From the NCBI RefSeq assembly GCF_040049195.1, contig NZ_JBDZDL010000002.1: a DNA stretch of 64,000 bases; one strand, 5' to 3'. Below the pieces are notes generated by a model. That model saw only the letters and a program-made list of their open reading frames with translations. It ran no database searches and was not told the origin of the DNA. The stretch's first letter is position 1. Each line of letters starts with the position of its first letter. The DNA comes from NCEH01 sp040049195. Lineage in GTDB: Bacteria; Pseudomonadota; Alphaproteobacteria; Rhizobiales; Xanthobacteraceae. Of the stretch, positions 53,956-64,000 are shown in pieces. Made by a program: the position numbers and the translations under genes.

Positions 53956-55371
53956 ATGCGCCAGAAGGTTTTCGCCGGCCATGCGGTCCGTCGCCTGCGC
54001 GAGAAGCTCGGGCTTAAGCAGAGCGAACTGGCCCACCGGCTCGGCGTGTCCCCCTCCTATGTGAACCAGATCGAGAGCAACCAGCGCCCGCTCACCGCCT
54101 CGGTGCTGATCGCCATCTCCCGCACCTTTTCGGTCGATATCACCTCGTTCGGCGCGGAGGATCTGGACCGCCTGGTGGCGGACCTGCGCGAGGCCGCCGC
54201 CGACCCCTTGTTCCGCGATCTCGACCTCGGCCTGCAGGACATGAAGGCGGTGGCCAATCTCTCGCCCGCCTTCGCCCATGCCTTCCTGCGCACCAATGCC
54301 GCCTTGCGCCGCACGGCGGAATGGCGCGCCTCCATGGACGACATGCTGACCGCCGGCATCGGCGACGAGGCCAAGCTCATCCCCTATGAGGAGGTGCGCG
54401 ACTATTTCCATTATATCGACAATTACGTCGATGCCCTGGACCGGGCGGCGGAGGCGTGTGCCGAGCGCCTGGGCCTGCTGGCCGGCGGCGAGCCGATTTC
54501 CGTCCTCACGGCCTATCTCGCCGACCGCTTCAACGTGCGCACCGAGCTGGGCCCGCCCGATCCCGCTTTGCCGCTCTCGCGCTACGACACGCGCAACCGC
54601 CTGCTCACCCTCTCCGGGGTGCTCTCGCCTTCCAGCCGGGCGTTCCGCCTCGGCGTCACGATCGCCCAGCTGGAGCACGGGCCGCTGATGGATCGCCTCG
54701 TGGCGGGCGCCGGCTTCCGCAGCCAGACGGCCGGGGAAATCTGCCGCCTCGCGCTCAACAATTATTTCGCCGGCGCCCTGGTGCTGCCCTATGGCCGGTT
54801 CCTCGATCTTGCCCGCGCGCGCCGGCACGATCTGGACCGGCTGGTGCTGGAGACGGGCGCGAGCCTGGAGCAGGTGTGCCATCGCCTGTCCACGCTCCAG
54901 CGGCCGGGCGCGAAGGGCGTGCCGTTCTATTTCGCCAAGGTGGACCGCGCCGGCAACATCACCAAGCGCCACAGCGCCACGCGCTTCCAGTTTGCCCGCC
55001 ACGGCGGCGCCTGCGCGGTGTGGAACGTCCACGAGGCGTTCGAGGCGCAGGGCCGCACCTTGGTGCAGCTCGGCGAGATGCCGGATGGCGTGCGCTACAT
55101 CTGCCTTGCCCGCTCGATCCATGCGCCGAGCCTGCGCCACGGCCAGCCGCACCGCGCCTATGCGCTCGGGCTCGGCTGCGAGGTCTCGTTCGCCGACGAC
55201 ATGGTCTATGCGGACGGGCTGGACCTGAAGGCGGCGCCGGTGGCGCGGCTCGGCGTGTCGTGCCGCATCTGCCCGCGCCGCGATTGCGACCTGCGGGCCT
55301 TCCCGCCGCTCGACCGGGAGATCCGCACCGATCCGAACATCCGCGACGTGGTGCCGTTTGCCATCTCATGA
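53956..55371 (+). CDS. pccR: short-chain fatty acyl-CoA regulator (PccR/RamB family)
   Basis: This 471-residue regulator has an N-terminal XRE helix-turn-helix (VRRLREKLGLKQSELAHRLGVSPSYVNQIESNQRPLTA), a central peptidase-like ligand region (IAQLEHGPLMDRLVAGAGFRSQTAGEICRLALNNYFAGALVLPYGRF), and a cysteine-containing C-terminus (VSCRICPRRDCDLRAFPPLDR). This is the ScfR layout of PccR and RamB, which sense propionyl-CoA-type esters. It is divergent from pccB, and its start is preceded by CGAGGCGG. It should activate or tune the propionate operon. Confidence 0.94.
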   Translation: MRQKVFAGHAVRRLREKLGLKQSELAHRLGVSPSYVNQIESNQRPLTASVLIAISRTFSVDITSFGAEDLDRLVADLREAAADPLFRDLDLGLQDMKAVANLSPAFAHAFLRTNAALRRTAEWRASMDDMLTAGIGDEAKLIPYEEVRDYFHYIDNYVDALDRAAEACAERLGLLAGGEPISVLTAYLADRFNVRTELGPPDPALPLSRYDTRNRLLTLSGVLSPSSRAFRLGVTIAQLEHGPLMDRLVAGAGFRSQTAGEICRLALNNYFAGALVLPYGRFLDLARARRHDLDRLVLETGASLEQVCHRLSTLQRPGAKGVPFYFAKVDRAGNITKRHSATRFQFARHGGACAVWNVHEAFEAQGRTLVQLGEMPDGVRYICLARSIHAPSLRHGQPHRAYALGLGCEVSFADDMVYADGLDLKAAPVARLGVSCRICPRRDCDLRAFPPLDREIRTDPNIRDVVPFAIS

Positions 55372-55481
55372 TTAAACCCGCGCGGTGTCGCAATGCCGCC
55401 GTGGTCACGTACCGGAAACGCCATGGAAACATTTCACGACTCTCGTTACCGGTGGTGTCATCGGGTGAAACGAGGGTGCGG

Positions 55482-56453
55482 ATGATTGGGGCAATGAGGA
55501 TCGCGGGCTGGGCTCTGGCCTTTGCCTGCATTGCGGGTGCGGCGGAGGCTTCGCCCGGTTTCACCACGGCGGACGTCAACATGCGCGCCGGTCCCGACAC
55601 CCAATATCCCCGCGTCACGGTGCTGCCGGAAGGCGCGCCGGTGGAGATTGTCGGCTGCCTGTCCAACCAATCCTGGTGCGATGTGGCCTGGGGTCCCAAT
55701 CGCGGCTGGGTCTTTGGGGAATATCTCGCCTTCGATTATCGCGGCGAGCGGGTGCTGGTGCCGGAATATGCGCCGGTGGTCGGCATCCCGGTGATCGGGT
55801 TCAATTTCGGCAATTACTGGGGCAGCTATTATCGCGGCGCGCCGTGGTGGAACCAGTACAACCGCTGGCAATATTATAATCCGCGCCCGCGCCCGGGTTG
55901 GGGCGTCCCGCCGCCCGGCCCCGGCCCGCGTCCGCCCGGCTGGTGGAATCACCCCGGCGGCCCCGGCCGACCCGGTTATCCGGTGGTCGGTCCCGGACGC
56001 CCCGGCTATCCCGGCGGGCCGGGCTATCCCGGAGGTCCCGGTGCGCCCGGCTATCATCCGCCTGGGGCCTATCCCGGCCGGCCGCCGGGCGGTTATCCCG
56101 GAAATCCCGGCGGTCCGCCTCCGGGCGCCTACCCGGGCCGCCCGCCGCATGGCAATCCCGGTGCGCCGCCGCCCGGCGCGTATCCCGGCCGTCCCCCTCA
56201 GGGCAATCCGGGTGGTCCGCCTCCGGGCGCGTATCCCGGCCGTGCTCCGCACGGCAATCCTGGCGGCCCGCCTCCGGGGCAGCAGCAGGGCCGCCCGCCC
56301 CATGGCAACCCCGGTGGCCCGGCTCCCGGCGCCAATCCCGGACGTCCGCCGCAGGGCAATCCCGGCGGTCCCCCTCCGGGACAGCAGCAGCGCCCGCCGC
56401 GCGGGGCGCCCGCCGGCTGCGCGCCCGGCGCGCCGTGCCCGCCGCCGCAATGA
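55482..56453 (+). CDS. secreted SH3-domain protein with collagen-like tail
   Basis: This 323-residue secreted protein has a signal peptide (MRIAGWALAFACIAGAAEAS after a short lead), a bacterial SH3 domain (VNMRAGPDTQYPRVTVLPEGAPVEIVGCL ... GPNRGWVFGEYL), an aromatic patch (FNFGNYWGSYYRGAPWWNQYNRWQYYNP), and a long Gly/Pro-rich tail. The tail ends with six 17-residue repeats (56100-56405) and a Cys pair (GCAPGAPC). The ATG at 55482 follows CGAGGGTG; an ATG at 55494 would start directly at the signal peptide. SH3 domains of this kind often bind cell wall; the function of the tail is unknown. Confidence 0.85.
   Translation: MIGAMRIAGWALAFACIAGAAEASPGFTTADVNMRAGPDTQYPRVTVLPEGAPVEIVGCLSNQSWCDVAWGPNRGWVFGEYLAFDYRGERVLVPEYAPVVGIPVIGFNFGNYWGSYYRGAPWWNQYNRWQYYNPRPRPGWGVPPPGPGPRPPGWWNHPGGPGRPGYPVVGPGRPGYPGGPGYPGGPGAPGYHPPGAYPGRPPGGYPGNPGGPPPGAYPGRPPHGNPGAPPPGAYPGRPPQGNPGGPPPGAYPGRAPHGNPGGPPPGQQQGRPPHGNPGGPAPGANPGRPPQGNPGGPPPGQQQRPPRGAPAGCAPGAPCPPPQ
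56100..56405 (+). repeat. six tandem 51-bp repeats in the SH3 protein gene
   Basis: Six consecutive units encode 17 residues each with the plan GNPGGPPPGAYPGRPPH; units 4 and 6 replace AYPG-type residues with QQQ. The units are similar but not identical at the DNA level, so copy number may vary between strains by slippage or recombination. Confidence 0.85.
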
Positions 56454-56483
56454 GCCGAACGCGCCGGCGTCAGGCGTGATCCA

Positions 56484-56508
56484 ACGGGTGGGGCGGTGCC
56501 CCGCCCGT
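56484..56508 (+). terminator. GC-rich hairpin after the SH3 protein gene
   Basis: An 11-base-pair stem with one T-G pair (56484-56494 with 56498-56508) and a 3-base loop lies 31 bases after the stop codon. It has no T-run downstream, so termination strength is uncertain. Confidence 0.5.
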
Positions 56509-56587
56509 CTCGATTCCCGGGGCGGCGGATTCCGGCCCGTTCGCGGCCGGCTCATCCTGGGCATCGACGCGCGCGTCGCCGCGCGCT

Positions 56588-57979
56588 ATGGGCTTGGCCA
56601 TGTCGGCATCATCCTCCTCTTCGGACTTCCTCGGACCCGCGCCGGTCCTGCGCTTCGCACCCTCGCCCACGGGCCTGATCCATGTGGGCAACGCGCGTAC
56701 CGCCTTGCTGAACGCGCTGCTCGCGCGGCGCGGCGGGGGCACCTTCATCCTGCGCTATGACGATACGGACGCGGCGCGTTCGCGCGCGGAATTCGCCGAC
56801 GCCATCGCCGAGGATCTCGACTGGCTGGGCATTCCGCCCGACCGCGTGGCGCGCCAGTCCGACCGGCTCGCGCTTTATGATGCGGCCGCTGAGGCCCTGA
56901 AGGCCGCCGGACGCCTCTATCCCGCCTATGAGACGGAGGCCGAGCTGGATCTGAAGCGCGGCCTCCAGCGCGCGCGCGGCTTGCCGCCGGTGTATGACCG
57001 CGCCGCGCTTGCCCTGACGGCGGAGGAGCGCGCCAAATTGGAAGCGGAGGGGCGCGTGCCCCATTGGCGCTTCCGCCTGGAGCGGCGCGCCGTGACCTGG
57101 GACGACGGCGTGCGCGGCCCGCAGCATGTGGACACCGCCACCCTTTCCGACCCCGTGCTGGTGCGGGCGGACGGCACCTATCTCTATACGTTCACATCGG
57201 TGGTGGACGATCTCGACATGGGCATCACCGGCGTGGTGCGCGGCGAGGACCACGTGACCAATACGGCGGTACAGATTGAGCTGTTCGAGGCCCTCGGCGG
57301 TGTCGCGCCGCGCTTTGCGCACCACAATCTGCTGACCTTGCCGAGCGGCGAGGGGCTTTCCAAGCGGCTCGGGCATCTCTCGCTGCGGGCGCTGCGGGAA
57401 GAGGGGCAGGAGGCGCTGGCGGTGGCCGCCGCTGCGGTTCTGGTGGGCACCTCGGACGCGCTGGCGCCGGTGGAGAGCATGGACGCGCTCGCGGCCAAGG
57501 TGGATCTCTCCCACATCTCCCGCGCGCCGGCCCGGTTCGATCCGGCGGATCTCGCCTTGCTGAGCGCGCGCACGCTGCACCATCTGCCCTATGAGGCGGT
57601 GGCGGGGCGGCTCGCGGCGGCAGGCATCACCGGCGGCGCGGATTTCTGGCTCGCGGTGCGGGGCAATCTCGCCACCTTCGCCGATGCCGCCCATTGGTGG
57701 AAGGTGTGCTCGGATGCCGGCAGCGGCACCGTCGCCGAGGATGACCGCGCCTTTCTGGCCGCCGCTGCCGCCCTGCTGCCGCCGGAGCCCTGGGACGCCG
57801 GCACCTATGCGCCCTGGATCGCCGCCGTGAAGGCCGAAAGCGGCCGCAGCGGCAAGGCGCTGTTCCGTCCGCTGCGCCTCGCCCTGACCGGCCAGGAGAC
57901 CGGCCCGGAACTCGCCGCCCTGCTGCCTCTGCTGGGCCGCGCCCGCGTCCTCGCACGGCTGGGTGTCATAAATCCGTGA
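56588..57979 (+). CDS. gltX: glutamyl-tRNA synthetase
   Basis: This 463-residue class I synthetase charges tRNA with glutamate. The HIGH-type motif is HVGN at residues 32-35 after RFAPSPTG, and the KMSKS-type motif is LSKR near Lys259. Its length and start match one of the two GltX paralogues often present in alphaproteobacteria, where one copy may serve tRNA-Gln before GatCAB amidation. The start may be the ATG at 56588 or the in-frame ATG at 56600. Which paralogue this is cannot be told from this window alone. Confidence 0.93.
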   Translation: MGLAMSASSSSSDFLGPAPVLRFAPSPTGLIHVGNARTALLNALLARRGGGTFILRYDDTDAARSRAEFADAIAEDLDWLGIPPDRVARQSDRLALYDAAAEALKAAGRLYPAYETEAELDLKRGLQRARGLPPVYDRAALALTAEERAKLEAEGRVPHWRFRLERRAVTWDDGVRGPQHVDTATLSDPVLVRADGTYLYTFTSVVDDLDMGITGVVRGEDHVTNTAVQIELFEALGGVAPRFAHHNLLTLPSGEGLSKRLGHLSLRALREEGQEALAVAAAAVLVGTSDALAPVESMDALAAKVDLSHISRAPARFDPADLALLSARTLHHLPYEAVAGRLAAAGITGGADFWLAVRGNLATFADAAHWWKVCSDAGSGTVAEDDRAFLAAAAALLPPEPWDAGTYAPWIAAVKAESGRSGKALFRPLRLALTGQETGPELAALLPLLGRARVLARLGVINP

Positions 57980-58160
57980 ACGCGGCGGCCCGTGGGGCCT
58001 CTAGCGGCGCGGCGGCGCTGATTCCGCAGGTGCCGCCTGGCTTTCGGTCCCAAGGCATGTTGATTTCGCGCGCCGCATGATGATCGTCGGGCAGAGCGGC
58101 GCGCGACTCAGTGTGGCTGAGGTATGGTCGCGGCGCATGCGAGAAGATCGGGAGGCGCGG

Positions 58161-58598
58161 ATGGGTGGAGCTCGCGGAGCGGATTGTGGTTCCCTTCAAG
58201 CCGGCGCCCGGCGCCGCCGCGCGGCGCTGTTCGGCTGCCTGATGCTGGCCGCGGCGGTGAGCCCGGCGCGCGCGGCAGAGCCCAATGCCTGGTATTCCGG
58301 CGAATACAAAAGCTGCGACCAGGACACGACGCCCGAGATCGTGCGCTGCATCACCAAGCTCACCGAAGGGTGGGAGAGCCGCCTGGAGACCGCCCTCAAG
58401 GCGCTGCTCGCCCAGCAGACCGCCCCGCAACAGGAGCGGCTGAAGGCGGCGCAGAAGGCCTGGACCACCTTCCGCGACACGGACTGCGCCTTCTACGTCA
58501 ATGGCGACGGCACCATCGCCCGGGTGGAGGGCGCCGAATGCCGGCGGGTGCTGACGCAGCAGCGCGCCCAGGAACTGGAGCAGGCGGGACGGCCCTGA
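58161..58598 (+). CDS. LprI-like secreted protein (DUF1311)
   Basis: This 145-residue protein has a signal peptide (basic RRRRAALFGCLMLAAAVSPARAA) and a small LprI/DUF1311 domain: CITKLTEGWESRLETALKALL followed by LKAAQKAWTTFRDTDCAFY. The three cysteines of the mature part (SCDQ, RCIT, DCAF, with a fourth in ECRR) fit disulfides in the periplasm. Family members inhibit host lysozyme or have unknown roles. The ATG at 58161 follows GGGAGG and is preferred over upstream in-frame starts. Confidence 0.85.
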   Translation: MGGARGADCGSLQAGARRRRAALFGCLMLAAAVSPARAAEPNAWYSGEYKSCDQDTTPEIVRCITKLTEGWESRLETALKALLAQQTAPQQERLKAAQKAWTTFRDTDCAFYVNGDGTIARVEGAECRRVLTQQRAQELEQAGRP

Positions 58599-58670
58599 TC
58601 TGCGCCCGCGGCGGCGATCCTGCGCGGCCGCCACCTTTTCTCCGGCCCCGATGCATCCCATATTGGCCCC

Positions 58671-61337
<2,667 letters not shown>

Positions 61338-61508
61338 AAGCGCTCTCGCCGCTGCCAGACTTCATACAACCAGGCGGCGGGGGTGTATCGCAGACACGGA
61401 TCCTGCCTTCCGTGGCGCGATGAACGCCCCCACCCTTGCCGCCACCCCCGCACCTGCGGTAAAAGGCCCGCCCATGGGCCGGAGCTTCCAGCAGATGCGG
61501 GCCGCACC

Positions 61509-61841
61509 ATGAGCGAATTCTTCAGCGCCGCCGACAAACCCTCGACCATCGAACGGCCGAAGGCCGAGACGCGCCCCAAGCTCGCGCGGCCGCGCCTGCA
61601 TAAGGTGATCCTGCTCAACGACGATTACACGCCGCGCGAATTCGTCGTGATGCTGCTGAAAGCCGAGTTCGGCATGAACGAGCCCCAGGCGCTGGGCGTC
61701 ATGCTCACCGCCCACCGGCGCGGCGCCTGCGTGGTCGCGGTGTTCCCGCGCGACGTGGCGGAAACCAAGTCCGCCCGCGCCTCCGATGCCGCCCGCGCCA
61801 AGGGCTATCCCCTGATGTTCACCACCGAGCCCGAGGAATAG
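61509..61841 (+). CDS. clpS: ATP-dependent Clp protease adaptor ClpS
   Basis: This 110-residue adaptor delivers N-degron proteins to ClpAP. The core is KVILLNDDYTPREFVVMLLKAEFGMNEPQALGVMLTAHRRGACVV, with the DD-T loop and the substrate-pocket residues intact. The ATG at 61509 gives the usual length; the frame upstream is open. A clpA gene does not follow here, since a convergent DUF930 gene ends 47 bases away. Confidence 0.95.
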   Translation: MSEFFSAADKPSTIERPKAETRPKLARPRLHKVILLNDDYTPREFVVMLLKAEFGMNEPQALGVMLTAHRRGACVVAVFPRDVAETKSARASDAARAKGYPLMFTTEPEE

Positions 61842-61888
61842 GCCGCCCGTTGTAACCTGGAACGGCCGGCGCGCGGCGCGCCCGGTGT

Positions 61889-62320
61889 TCAAGGCACGAG
61901 ATAATGGGCGGACCAGTCGCTCTTCGGCACCACGGCGCCGAGCGTGTAGTCGAACGAGAGCACGGTCATGCCGTCCGGGCTGGTGCGGCAGGAATAGGAC
62001 AGGCGATACCATTTCCCGCCGCTGCGCACCGCCGCGCCCGGCGCCTTGACCGCACCGGCGGAGGTGACCGTGTCGGCGAAGGCATAGGCCACCAGTTCAT
62101 CCGGGTGCAGATCCTTGTGGCCGCGCCCCACCTCGCCCATGGCGCGGGCGTTGCAGCGCTGCTCCATGCGGGTGCCGGGCGCGAGCGAGAGCATTTCCTT
62201 GTCGTGCGCGCCGCTGGCAAACGTCTGTTGGTTGCGGGAGGCCGCGAGGGCGCCGCCGGTCCCCAACAAGGCGAGGGCCAGCGCGGCGCTGCCGCATGAA
62301 AGCATCAGGGGACGGGTCAA
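61889..62320 (-). CDS. DUF930 secreted protein
   Basis: This predicted 143-residue protein has a signal peptide (MTRPLMLSCGSAALALALLGTGGALAA) and a DUF930-like domain (RMEQRCNARAMGEVGRGHKDLHPDELVAYAFADT ... GGKWYRLSYSCRTSPDGMTVLSFDYTLG). I chose the TTG at 62320 because GGGAGG lies 9 bases upstream; the in-frame ATG at 62305 is the alternative. The function is unknown. It may be transcribed after the PepSY gene, 89 bases upstream. Confidence 0.8.
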   Translation of the reverse strand: MTRPLMLSCGSAALALALLGTGGALAASRNQQTFASGAHDKEMLSLAPGTRMEQRCNARAMGEVGRGHKDLHPDELVAYAFADTVTSAGAVKAPGAAVRSGGKWYRLSYSCRTSPDGMTVLSFDYTLGAVVPKSDWSAHYLVP

Positions 62321-62409
62321 GGGGCGGGGCCTCCCGAATCTTTGTCGAAGGGCGACGCGAAGCCTCACCGCATTCCTATGGCGAAGATGAGGCCGCGCGT
62401 TCCCGGCGC

Positions 62410-62661
62410 TCAGCGCTCGAGATCCTTGTCGATCAGCTTGAAGGATGGATCGAACTTGAGGTCGTAGGTGTGGCCATCCCGGCAGATGGCGTCGTCCACT
62501 TCGAAGATGCCGTCGTCCACGTCGATCGTGCCGCCGGTGCAGCCTTCCCGTGCCAGCGCTGCCAAGACCTTCGCGCGATCCGCCTCGGTGATCGCGCCGT
62601 CGGCGAGGACGGGCGCCAGGGTCATCAGAAGCGTGCCGCAAATCAAGGCCAGACGTCGCAT
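62410..62661 (-). CDS. small secreted PepSY-like protein
   Basis: This 83-residue protein has a signal peptide (MRRLALICGTLLMTLAPVLA) and a short PepSY-type domain (ITEADRAKVLAALAREGCTGGTIDVDDGIFEVDDAICRDGHTYDLKFDPSFKL), about 60 residues when mature. Two Cys in the mature part could form a disulfide. The ATG at 62661 follows AAGGAAC. PepSY domains often modulate proteases or bind small ligands; the role here is unknown. Confidence 0.82.
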   Translation of the reverse strand: MRRLALICGTLLMTLAPVLADGAITEADRAKVLAALAREGCTGGTIDVDDGIFEVDDAICRDGHTYDLKFDPSFKLIDKDLER

Positions 62662-62861
62662 CGTGCGTTCCTTAAAGGGAGGCGGAAGAGGGGTTCTACA
62701 GCGGGCAATCGCCCGCTGGGGCCGCTTTCCTGTAGTCGATGACTGCGTCCGGTTCAAAGGCTTCGGGCCGCCTGCGCGGCGAGATCCGGCGCGCCCGAGC
62801 GGGGCGCGGACGCAGGCTCGAATTGCGTGGTCCCTGCGCCGGATCGCTGTCGAAGGCGGCT

Positions 62862-64000
62862 TCAGTCGCGCGGGCGGCCCTTGTTGGGCTTGGCCTTGCC
62901 GCCCTTGCCGGCCCCCGGTGCCTTGGGCGGATATTTCGCCCCGGCCGCCTTCGGCGGGCGTGATTTGCCGAACGCGCCTTTCACGTCCGTGCGGCCGGAG
63001 CCGGCCGGGCGGTCCATGGCGGCGGGGTCGTAGGCCGGCTTGCGGGATTTGCTGAAGCTCGGGCGGCGTGCGGCGGGCGCGGGATCGCCGGTCAAGGGCT
63101 CGATGGGCACATCGCCGCCCTCGGAGGCGCGGGCGTTGGCGAGGAAGCTCTCGGCCAGGTCCTCGGCGATCTCGAACACGGTCTCGCTGTCGAAGATGCG
63201 GATCGAGCCGATGTCCTGCTTGGTGACGACGCCGCGCCGGCAGATCAGCGGCAGCAGCCATTTGGGATCGGCATTCTTGCGCCGGCCCACCGGCATGCGG
63301 AACCACACGCTGGCCCCGCCCGGGCCACCGGCGCCGCCGGCCCGGCTTTCGCGGGGCGCGCGCTCGGGGCGGCGCTCCTCCCGGTCGCTGTCGCGCAGGC
63401 GCGCGGCGTTGCGGCCCTCGCCGGGGTCGAACACGTCTTCCGGCGCCGGCAGGCGGTCGCGATAGAGCCGTGCCAAAGCGGCGCCCACCTGCTCGGGCGA
63501 GCGCTCGGCGAGAATCGCCTGGGCGAGGACGAGGTCCTCGGGCGAGGGCTCCTCGTTCAGCAGCGGGTCGGCGAGCATGCGCTCCTGGTCGAGCCGGCGG
63601 ATGTCCTCGGCGCTGGGCGGGCCGCTCCACACCGGCACGACGTTCGCGAAATGCAGCAATTGCTCGGCCCGGCGGCGGCGCGAGGGAGGAACGAGCAGAA
63701 CGCTCACCCCCTTGCGGCCGGCACGCCCGGTGCGGCCGGAGCGATGCTGCAGGCTTTCCGCATCGTGCGGCAGGTCGGCATGGATGACGAGGCCGAGATT
63801 GGGCAGATCGATGCCGCGCGCCGCGACATCGGTGGCCACGCAGACCCGGGCGCGCCCGTCGCGCAGCGCCTGGAGCGCCTGGTTGCGCTCGTTCTGGCCC
63901 ATCTCGCCGGAGAGGCCGACGCCCGCAAATCCGCGCTCCTGCAAGGTGGAGAGCAGATGCCGCACGCTCTCGCGCGTGTTGCAGAACACGATGGCCGAGG
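62862..64000 (-). CDS. DEAD-box RNA helicase, C-terminal part (DbpA/DeaD-like)
   Basis: About 379 codons of a gene that starts right of the window. The helicase C-terminal domain shows VCVATDVAARGIDLPNLG and the HRSGRTGRAGRKG motif VI. A linker follows, then a DbpA-type RNA-binding domain (VWFRMPVGRRKNADPKWLLPLICRRGVVTKQDIGSIRIFD) and a Lys/Pro/Gly-rich tail. DbpA-like proteins bind 23S rRNA during ribosome assembly. The frame stays open to base 64000. Confidence 0.92.
   Translation of the reverse strand, partial: SAIVFCNTRESVRHLLSTLQERGFAGVGLSGEMGQNERNQALQALRDGRARVCVATDVAARGIDLPNLGLVIHADLPHDAESLQHRSGRTGRAGRKGVSVLLVPPSRRRRAEQLLHFANVVPVWSGPPSAEDIRRLDQERMLADPLLNEEPSPEDLVLAQAILAERSPEQVGAALARLYRDRLPAPEDVFDPGEGRNAARLRDSDREERRPERAPRESRAGGAGGPGGASVWFRMPVGRRKNADPKWLLPLICRRGVVTKQDIGSIRIFDSETVFEIAEDLAESFLANARASEGGDVPIEPLTGDPAPAARRPSFSKSRKPAYDPAAMDRPAGSGRTDVKGAFGKSRPPKAAGAKYPPKAPGAGKGGKAKPNKGRPRD

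Noticed and set aside
56470..56748. 92-residue minus-strand frame overlapping the gltX start
   Set aside because: It overlaps conserved GltX sequence, lacks a family and has no plausible promoter.

Overview
The window is GC-rich DNA of a Hyphomicrobiales (Rhizobiales) alphaproteobacterium, probably Xanthobacteraceae-like. The assignment rests on three things: the acpXL-lpxXL cluster for very-long-chain lipid A acylation, the propionyl-CoA/methylmalonyl-CoA genes next to a PccR-type regulator, and gene content typical of free-living, metabolically versatile soil or plant-associated members of the order. The family-level guess is inference. A perfect 16-bp chromosomal parS site lies at 41003-41018, so this is chromosome and possibly the origin-proximal region. 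I see no rRNA, tRNA, CRISPR array, insertion sequence or prophage. Both ends cut genes: a TRAP small permease on the left and a DEAD-box helicase on the right.

Region 1 (1-4407, +): a TRAP transporter followed by a DUF2848 protein, an amidase and a DUF1445/D-glutamate-cyclase-like protein, a compact uptake-plus-hydrolysis operon of unknown substrate. Region 2 (4431-12468): a secreted histidine acid phosphatase (-), a periplasmic cytochrome c, a [2Fe-2S]/molybdopterin hydroxylase pair with a Tat signal, a tiny secreted protein (-) and an OmpR-type two-component system. Three intergenic spaces here share a 50-bp array of short half-sites in the same register, which I propose as the two-component regulon. 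Region 3 (12487-18176, -): a GntR regulator, a sulfonate/taurine-type ABC importer, and an NtaA/SnaA/DszA-type flavin monooxygenase with its flavin reductase.

Region 4 (18775-20540, +): MarC and an arginase-family ureohydrolase. Region 5 (20555-28691): a second importer-monooxygenase operon (-), with a branched-chain-type ABC importer, an AhpD-like protein, an NtaA-type monooxygenase and a flavin reductase. A divergent LysR gene faces it across an AT-rich control region with a perfect FNR/FixK-type box. Region 6 (28798-32004): DUF983, cupin, TetR, purK and purE. Region 7 (32082-38324, -): the acpXL-fabZXL-fabF2XL-fabF1XL-SDR-adh-lpxXL cluster, which appears to encode a complete fatty-acid elongation cycle plus the lipid A acyltransferase.

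Region 8 (38507-43633): AidB, an HXXEE membrane protein, parS, MoaB, a YpfJ-type metallopeptidase and RNase HII. Region 9 (43649-55371): the propionate operon pccB-pccA-cfa-mutA-mutB-MBL hydrolase (-), with pccR divergent. Region 10 (55482-64000): an SH3/collagen-like secreted protein, GltX, an LprI-like protein, UvrB, ClpS, DUF930 and PepSY secreted proteins, and the helicase. Nearly all long ORFs not listed are antisense or frame shadows caused by high third-position GC.
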